Assembly: GCF_020524345.1 (NCBI RefSeq)
Contig: NZ_JAIVLH010000004.1
Coordinates: forward strand, 62,001 to 126,000
Reading direction: 5' to 3'
Length of the DNA: 64,000 nt
DNA from: Metabacillus niabensis
GTDB taxonomy: Bacteria; Bacillota; Bacilli; Bacillales; Bacillaceae
The stretch's first letter is position 1. Each line of letters begins with the position of its first letter. The notes under the pieces were generated by a model. It saw nothing but the letters and a program-made list of their open reading frames with translations. It made no database searches and was not told where the DNA came from. Both the position numbers and the translations under genes were made by a program. Of the stretch, positions 58,876 to 64,000 are shown piece by piece.

Positions 58876-60027
58876 ATGAAGACTCCACTTTATGAGCAAA
58901 TTTATGAGTATATTATTGATCAAGTAAATAAGGGTTTATTAAACCATGGTGATCGAGTTCCTTCAGAAAAAGAGCTTTCAGATAAATTTGACGTTAGTCG
59001 AATTACCTCTAAAAAAGCATTGGACTTACTGGCACAAAATATGATCATAGAAAGAATAAGAGGAAAAGGTTCATTTGTTTCTAAGCAATATAACGAGAAA
59101 GATCGTGAATCAAAAAATACAACCGTGACTATTGGCAGTGAAAAAAGGTATACATTTGCTCTTATTATACCCGGTTTTTCTGACAACTTTGGCACAACTT
59201 TAGTAAAAGCGATTGAAAAAGCATGTGCACAAAAGAATACAAATCTAATTATTAGGCAAACACATGGAAAAATAGAAGAGGAAGAAAAGGCAATCAAACA
59301 ATTAGTTAATGACTCAGTTGACGGTCTCATTATTTTTCCTGTCCATGGTGAAAACTACAATGTTGAACTGCTTAAATTAAGTCTAAAAAACTTTCCACTT
59401 GTCTTGGTAGACCGCTATTTAAGAGGAATTCCTGCAAGCTCGGTTTGTACAGATAATCGACTAGCCGGTGAGCAACTCACTAATTATTTATTTACATTAG
59501 GTCACCAAAACATAGGCTTTATTTCATCCTCACCTGTTGGGACTTCTGCGATTGAAGAAAGAGTGCAAGGATTTCAACTGGCTTATTCAAAACAGGGGAT
59601 TCAATTAAAACAAGAATTTATGTTGTTAACTTTACTGAATAGCCTTGAACAAACACAAGTAGAGCAAAGTCTATTCGAAACAAACTATGAAATCATAAAA
59701 AAGTTTGTTCAATCTAACCCAACAATTTCAGCATTTGTAGCATGTGAGTATGACTGGGCTTTATTGATATCAAAAGTATTACAGGACTTAGGTCATAAAA
59801 TACCTGAAGATTATTCAATTGTATGTTTTGATTCACCAACACATCCTTATAAACGCCCGGATTACACTCATATCAAACAGAATGAAGTAGATATAGCAAA
59901 TAAAGCAGTTGATATATTATCTGAGCATATTTTAAAGGGAGAAAAGGAACCTAAACATACTGTTATTGATTTCACATTTTTAGAAGGTAATTCAACTCAA
60001 ACCCCAGTAAACACATACGATAGATAG
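58876..60027 (+). CDS. GntR-LacI hybrid transcription regulator (AraR-like)
   Basis: A 383-residue regulator made of a GntR winged helix-turn-helix (residues 1-70; YEYIIDQVNKGLLNHGDRVPSEKELSDKFDVSRITSKKALD) and a LacI-type periplasmic-binding-like sensor (residues 95-370; IVVDRYLRGIPASSVCTDNRLAGEQLTNYL, GHQNIGFISS, FACEYDWALL-like region, DYSIVCFDSP). This combination is that of B. subtilis AraR, which binds arabinose. Here it probably senses the sugar taken up by the nearby importer. Promoter and terminator make it a separate unit between the dehydrogenase and importer genes. AAAAGGTG ribosome site. Confidence 0.88.
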   Translation: MKTPLYEQIYEYIIDQVNKGLLNHGDRVPSEKELSDKFDVSRITSKKALDLLAQNMIIERIRGKGSFVSKQYNEKDRESKNTTVTIGSEKRYTFALIIPGFSDNFGTTLVKAIEKACAQKNTNLIIRQTHGKIEEEEKAIKQLVNDSVDGLIIFPVHGENYNVELLKLSLKNFPLVLVDRYLRGIPASSVCTDNRLAGEQLTNYLFTLGHQNIGFISSSPVGTSAIEERVQGFQLAYSKQGIQLKQEFMLLTLLNSLEQTQVEQSLFETNYEIIKKFVQSNPTISAFVACEYDWALLISKVLQDLGHKIPEDYSIVCFDSPTHPYKRPDYTHIKQNEVDIANKAVDILSEHILKGEKEPKHTVIDFTFLEGNSTQTPVNTYDR

Positions 60028-60029
60028 AG

Positions 60030-60068
60030 ATAAGGAGCTGCCTGAACCTGGGACAGCTCCTTATTTTA
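60030..60068 (+). terminator. Intrinsic terminator after the regulator gene
   Basis: AAGGAGCTG/CAGCTCCTT stem with a CCTG..loop and T-rich tail. Confidence 0.9.
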
Positions 60069-60092
60069 ATTTGAAAATCTTTAAGAATCGTA

Positions 60093-60204
60093 TTGACATA
60101 CTAATATTAACTTGTTAATCTAACAACATACCATTAATAATATGTTGCTTTACTTGTTATAACATTTAAAGATATTTTTTTACATAATAATGTAAGCGCT
60201 ATTA
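60093..60204 (+). promoter_or_regulatory. Promoter with LacI-type/cre-like operator, copy 2
   Basis: TTGACA (60093-60098), 17-base spacer and TAATCT (60116-60121). About 70 bases downstream lies ATGTAAGCGCTATTA (60190-60204), nearly identical to copy 1 at 57665; it misses the cre consensus at one base. The centre position suggests road-block repression of the importer operon. Confidence 0.6.
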
Positions 60205-60318
60205 TTTATTGGTGGTACATACAGCCTTGTTCTGCAGCACAGAAATGTGAAGGGGAAGGGAGGACCGATGTTTTTCTATTGATTAAGCATTTTCATCACA
60301 ATTTTGAGGGGGATTGGA

Positions 60319-61620
60319 ATGAAAAAGAAAAGAAAAGTTGGATTTTTAACATTGATCTTATTGATGACTATTTCACTTATTATCTCAGGCTGTTCATCAA
60401 ACTCTAGTTCATCTGATGGTAAAGAAAGCGATGGAAAAACAACGGTGACATTCTGGCACTCCATGACAGATGTTACAGGTGAGGCTGTTGACGAAGTTAT
60501 AAAAGCTTTTGAAGAAAAGCATCCGGATATTAAAATTAATGCAGTCTATACAGCGAATCAAGGGGAAGGACAGAACGAAAAATTATTAACAGCTGTGTCT
60601 GGAGGAAATCCGCCAGATGTTGCTTATTTTGATAGATTTGAAATTGGATCTTGGGCTGCTCAAGGATCATTAGAGGACTTGACTGAACTTGCTGAAGGAA
60701 GCGGAGTAACGAAAGATATGTATTATCCATTTGCATGGGAAGAAGCAAGTTATGAAGGGAAGCTATATGGCTTACCAACTTCCACTGATTCACGTTTAGT
60801 CTATTTTAACGTTGACCATTTTGAAGAAGTAGGCTTAGATCCAAATAACCCGCCTAAAACGATCGCAGAACTTGAGGCGGCAGCTGAAAAGTTAACCATT
60901 AAAGAGGGAAGCAGATTTCAACGAATCGGATTTATCCCTTGGTTTGGCCAAGGATGGCTATATGGATGGGGCTGGGCATTTGGTGGAGAGTTTTTCAATC
61001 CTGAAACAAATACAGCAACTGCAAACGATCCAAAAGTAGTGGAAGCATTACAATGGATGACTGATTACGCTCAAAAATATGATGTAGAAGATATTGCCGG
61101 CTTCACAGATTCACAAGGGACAGGTGCAATGGATCCGTTCTTAACTGGGCAACTAAGTATGAAAGTTAGTGGTCCTTGGGAAGTTTCCGCGATCAAAAAG
61201 TTTAAACCGGACTTAAACTATGGTGTATTTCCAATGCCAACGCCAACTGGAGAAAATCATACAACATGGTCAGGCGGCTGGTCGGTAGTCATTCCAAAAG
61301 GTGCGAAAAATAAAGACGCAGCCTGGGAATTTCTCAAGTTCTTTAGTGGTGAAGAAGGTCAAAAAATATTCAGCGGCATTTCAAGAGACTTTTCAGTTAT
61401 CGATTCAGTCAATGAAGAACTTGGATATAAAGAAGACCCTATCTTAAAGGAATTTGTTGACATTTTACCTGTTTCACATCATCGACCTGTTATGACACAA
61501 GGATCTCTATATTGGAATGAATTAGCAAGTGCAGTGGAAAACGCAACAAGAGGAAATGGAACTCCTGAAGAGCTGTTAACAAAAGTCACAGACAAGGTTA
61601 ACAAAGAGCTCAATAAATAA
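60319..61620 (+). CDS. Sugar ABC transporter, substrate-binding lipoprotein
   Basis: Extracellular solute-binding protein family 1 of 433 residues, held to the membrane by a lipid at the lipobox LIISGC. It binds the sugar outside and hands it to the two permeases encoded next. Marks are TVTFWHSMTDVTGEAVDEVIKAFEEKHPDIKINAVYT, GGNPPDVAYFDRFEIG, GKLYGLPTSTDSRLVYFN, and the FLTGQLSMKVSGPWEV block. ATG 60319 is chosen; GGGGG lies six bases before, inside a longer unlikely reading. The sugar cannot be read from sequence. Confidence 0.92.
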   Translation: MKKKRKVGFLTLILLMTISLIISGCSSNSSSSDGKESDGKTTVTFWHSMTDVTGEAVDEVIKAFEEKHPDIKINAVYTANQGEGQNEKLLTAVSGGNPPDVAYFDRFEIGSWAAQGSLEDLTELAEGSGVTKDMYYPFAWEEASYEGKLYGLPTSTDSRLVYFNVDHFEEVGLDPNNPPKTIAELEAAAEKLTIKEGSRFQRIGFIPWFGQGWLYGWGWAFGGEFFNPETNTATANDPKVVEALQWMTDYAQKYDVEDIAGFTDSQGTGAMDPFLTGQLSMKVSGPWEVSAIKKFKPDLNYGVFPMPTPTGENHTTWSGGWSVVIPKGAKNKDAAWEFLKFFSGEEGQKIFSGISRDFSVIDSVNEELGYKEDPILKEFVDILPVSHHRPVMTQGSLYWNELASAVENATRGNGTPEELLTKVTDKVNKELNK

Positions 61621-61676
61621 GAAGCAGGGGAGATGTTTTTCTCCCTTGCCTTTAAAATGACAGGAGGTAATTACAG

Positions 61677-62627
61677 GTGAAAAGCAATCCAATTAATGAA
61701 GCTACATCACAACATGTTCAAATTCGTCCAAAGCGTAAAAACTTATTTACTAATTTATCAGAATATAAATATGGAATTTTATTTGCCTTACCGTGGATTC
61801 TGGGACTTATTATCTTTTACGCAATTCCGTTATTTTCATCAATTTACTTTAGTTTTACAACATATAGTATTCTTCAACCCGGTGAGTTTATTGGACTTCA
61901 AAATTATAAAGATTTATTTCATGATCCTTTGTTCTGGAAATCAGTATACAATACGATCTATTTTACCGTCTTTTTTGTTCCATTAAGTATTATCTTTGGT
62001 GTTGCATTAGCAATGATGTTGAATATGAAAGTAAAGGGTATGGCTGTTTACAGAACAATCTTTTTCTTACCTACACTTGTTCCGCACGTAGCACTTGCTG
62101 TGTTATGGATGTGGCTCCTAAATCCTGGGTTCGGACTTGTAAATGGATTATTAAATACAATTGGAATTGAAGGACCGGCATGGCTTGGGAGTGAAACATG
62201 GTCAAAACCTTCCCTTATACTCATGTCTTTATGGGGAATTGGGCAGGCGGTGGTTATTTATCTTGCCGGGCTAGGTGATATACCTGATGATTATTATGAT
62301 GCGGCAGATGTAGACGGGGCAAATTGGTTTCAGAAGACCTTTCATATTACCCTGCCTCTATTAACGCCTGTAATCTTTTTTAACTTGGTTATGGGAATTA
62401 TTGGGGCGTTCCAGCAATTTACCTTACCTTACACATTAACTCAAGGTCAAGGGACACCAGCAAATTCATTAACTTTCTATGTAATGTATTTATATGACAA
62501 TGGATTTAAATTCTTTAAGATGGGCTACGCATCAGCCATGGCTTGGATTTTGTTTATCATTATCATGGCGTTAACAGCGGTTGTATTTATTACATCTAAG
62601 CGCTGGGTTCATTATCAAGGAAAATAG
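61677..62627 (+). CDS. Sugar ABC transporter permease, MalF/UgpA type
   Basis: Inner-membrane permease of 316 residues with six helices. Its EAA loop motif reads DDYYDAADVDGANWFQKTFHITLPLLTP, which contacts the ATPase. GTG 61677 follows AGGAGG. It is second in the importer operon (57 bases after the binding protein). It lacks a partner ATPase in the window; a shared MsmX-type ATPase is likely. Confidence 0.93.
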   Translation: MKSNPINEATSQHVQIRPKRKNLFTNLSEYKYGILFALPWILGLIIFYAIPLFSSIYFSFTTYSILQPGEFIGLQNYKDLFHDPLFWKSVYNTIYFTVFFVPLSIIFGVALAMMLNMKVKGMAVYRTIFFLPTLVPHVALAVLWMWLLNPGFGLVNGLLNTIGIEGPAWLGSETWSKPSLILMSLWGIGQAVVIYLAGLGDIPDDYYDAADVDGANWFQKTFHITLPLLTPVIFFNLVMGIIGAFQQFTLPYTLTQGQGTPANSLTFYVMYLYDNGFKFFKMGYASAMAWILFIIIMALTAVVFITSKRWVHYQGK

Positions 62628-62638
62628 GGGGGAAGAAT

Positions 62639-63472
62639 ATGGATGGAACAACAAAAAAAACTGTTTCCAGAAGTCTGGCACATATAATCTTAATTGTCGC
62701 ATCTTTCTTTTTTTTAATTCCGTTTATTTGGATGGTATCAACCTCATTAAAGCCGTTGGACCAAGTGTTTACGTTTCCGCCTGAGTGGATTCCAAAGCCT
62801 TTTCAATGGAGTAATTATATTGATGCAATGAACTATATTCCGTTCTTCACCTATTTGAAAAACACGATCATCATCACATTATTCAGTACACTTGGTGCTG
62901 TATTATCTTGTCCGCTTGTTGCCTATAGTTTTGCAAAACTAAAGTGGCCGGGCAGAAACCTTCTATTTATTATCACAATTGGTGTCATGATGATACCAGG
63001 GCAGGTTACAATGATCCCGCTTTTCTTATTATTTGAGAAATTAGGATTAGTTGGAACCCCTTATCCTTTAATCATACCTGCATTTTTTGGCATTCCGTTT
63101 TATATCTTTCTATTAAGACAATTCTTTATGGGTTTGCCTGATAGTTTAAGAGAAGCGGCGAAAATAGATGGAGCAGGGGAATTTAGAATCTATTGGCAAA
63201 TTATGCTGCCGCTAGCAAAACCTGCTGTCTTGGCAGTTGGCTTATTTCAATTTATGGCCAGTTGGACAGATTTTATCGGTCCATTACTCTATTTAACTGA
63301 TTCGATTCAGTATACGTTATCACTTGGGCTTCAGCAATTCCAAAGTCAAAAAGGTTCTGAGTGGGGATTAATGATGGCAGTTTCAACCATGATGACCGTT
63401 CCGGTTATTATATTATTCTTCTTTTTACAGAAGACATTTATTAAAGGCATTACATTCAGTGGTATTAAATAA
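62639..63472 (+). CDS. Sugar ABC transporter permease, MalG/UgpE type
   Basis: Second permease, 277 residues, six helices, with EAA loop DSLREAAKIDGAGEFRIYWQIMLPLAKPA and the DPF-like hydrophobic C terminus KGITFSGIK. It pairs with the MalF-type protein to form the channel. ATG 62639 has AGGGGGGAAG upstream and lies 11 bases after the first permease. Confidence 0.93.
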   Translation: MDGTTKKTVSRSLAHIILIVASFFFLIPFIWMVSTSLKPLDQVFTFPPEWIPKPFQWSNYIDAMNYIPFFTYLKNTIIITLFSTLGAVLSCPLVAYSFAKLKWPGRNLLFIITIGVMMIPGQVTMIPLFLLFEKLGLVGTPYPLIIPAFFGIPFYIFLLRQFFMGLPDSLREAAKIDGAGEFRIYWQIMLPLAKPAVLAVGLFQFMASWTDFIGPLLYLTDSIQYTLSLGLQQFQSQKGSEWGLMMAVSTMMTVPVIILFFFLQKTFIKGITFSGIK

Positions 63473-63503
63473 AATAATAGAGACTCAGTTGGAGGCGATG
63501 AAA

Positions 63504-64000
63504 TTGAACAGACAAATCGGAATGAGGATTCCACCAAAACTTGGAGCAGATGGTATTGAATCATTAGCAAAATGGGCATCAAAAATAGGGATCGATGTGA
63601 TTGATGTGCCATATTTCAATGAAGAGGTTAAAACAGCTCTAGAAACAAACGGGCTAGAAGTAGGTTCTGTTGATGGTCTTGGAGCGGTTGGACAAACAAA
63701 ACTATTAAGCACAGATGAAAAGGTGCGCTTGCAAGCAGTCGAGTCAATAAATGCACAATTTAGCGAGATTGCAAGCTTAGGTGGCCGTGTTATCTTTATG
63801 TGTTTGGTTCCTGAAGATATCGCGATGGATCGAAAGGAAGCGTTCTCAATTTGGAAAGAAACATTTCCATCCATTGTTAAACAAGCTGAAAATGAAAATC
63901 TTTATATTGCCCTTGAAGGATGGCCTGGACCTGCCCCGTATTATCCAACATTAGGTACAACACCAGAAATGTTAAGAGCCATGTTTAATGAAATTCCGTC
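63504..64000 (+). CDS. Sugar phosphate isomerase/epimerase-like TIM-barrel protein (truncated by the window end)
   Basis: Partial gene, at least 165 residues, continuing past the right edge. It starts at TTG 63504, eight bases after GGAGG; ATG 63498 sits only two bases from that site. The N-terminal half shows a TIM-barrel pattern: MNRQIGMRIPPKLGADGIESLAKWASKIGIDVIDV, later GGRVIFMCLVPED, and NLYIALEGWPGPAP, as in the xylose-isomerase-like/AP-endonuclease 2 family. It probably acts on the imported sugar together with the Gfo/Idh enzyme. Confidence 0.8.
   Translation, partial: MNRQIGMRIPPKLGADGIESLAKWASKIGIDVIDVPYFNEEVKTALETNGLEVGSVDGLGAVGQTKLLSTDEKVRLQAVESINAQFSEIASLGGRVIFMCLVPEDIAMDRKEAFSIWKETFPSIVKQAENENLYIALEGWPGPAPYYPTLGTTPEMLRAMFNEIP

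Noticed and set aside
63485-63874. 129-codon reverse frame at the right end
   Set aside because: Overlaps the TIM-barrel gene start, whose codons read as a known family; the reverse frame has no family features.

Overview
The window looks like a chromosomal segment of a low-GC, endospore-forming Firmicute of the family Bacillaceae. The evidence is AT-rich DNA, strong AGGAGG-type ribosome binding sites with frequent TTG and GTG starts, spore-coat-like genes, a YjcZ-type micro-protein, and regulatory sites resembling those of Bacillus MhqR, FadR, FapR, Rex/Fnr and LacI-type/CcpA regulators. No phage, IS transposase, CRISPR array, rRNA or tRNA was seen. Gene order is mosaic: short operons separated by clear intrinsic terminators.

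Layout. 1-858: no supported gene. 859-6577: a sortase-anchored choice-of-anchor-I-like surface protein broken by a frameshift, a branched-chain aminotransferase (ilvE), a VanW lipoprotein and a Cof-type HAD phosphatase. 6857-12694: a compact xanthine dehydrogenase operon in the order of Bacillus subtilis pucABCDE, followed by a stand-alone OHCU-decarboxylase-like gene that has lost its expected catalytic motif. 12894-24050: a HAD hydrolase, a rhodanese-like membrane protein, an SF1 helicase, a metal-sensing ArsR regulator with a Cd/Zn P-type ATPase, a secreted HExxH protein, a DnaQ-like exonuclease with a CBS/nucleotidyltransferase protein, and a frameshifted cyclophilin lipoprotein. 24239-33768: a YitT protein, two probable spore coat genes, an mhqE-mhqD pair behind a perfect 18-bp palindrome, an SRAP protein, a PBP4-type D-Ala-D-Ala carboxypeptidase, a YhfK-like epimerase, speD, yceI and a DoxX gene behind a duplicated Rex/Fnr-like site.

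33833-40802 is a molybdenum and formate block: moaA and fdhD leftward, then an oxalate/formate-type antiporter, a DUF2294 protein and an FdhF/YdeP-type molybdopterin oxidoreductase rightward. The two rightward units each have a long leader containing the same ~45-nt motif, whose 3' end (AACC) is also the first part of a terminator stem. This repeated attenuator, possibly a riboswitch, is the most interesting signal in the window. MoaA (cofactor synthesis), FdhD (sulfuration) and the oxidoreductase fit together, and the upstream xanthine dehydrogenase is a second molybdoenzyme in the window.

41426-57494 holds mostly single genes: a GH115 family glycosidase, a GAF-GGDEF protein, an OhrR-like MarR regulator, two unlisted micro-genes, fabF with a FapR-like site, a tandem P-loop protein, a SIMPL protein, an MBL-fold hydrolase with a perfect FadR-type operator, an EamA transporter, cysteine dioxygenase, exoA, ppnP, an AEC transporter and an M20 peptidase. 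57705-64000 is a sugar uptake locus: a Gfo/Idh/MocA dehydrogenase, a GntR-LacI hybrid (AraR-like) regulator, an ABC sugar importer and the start of a TIM-barrel isomerase. Two near-identical operator-like sites link its two transcription units.
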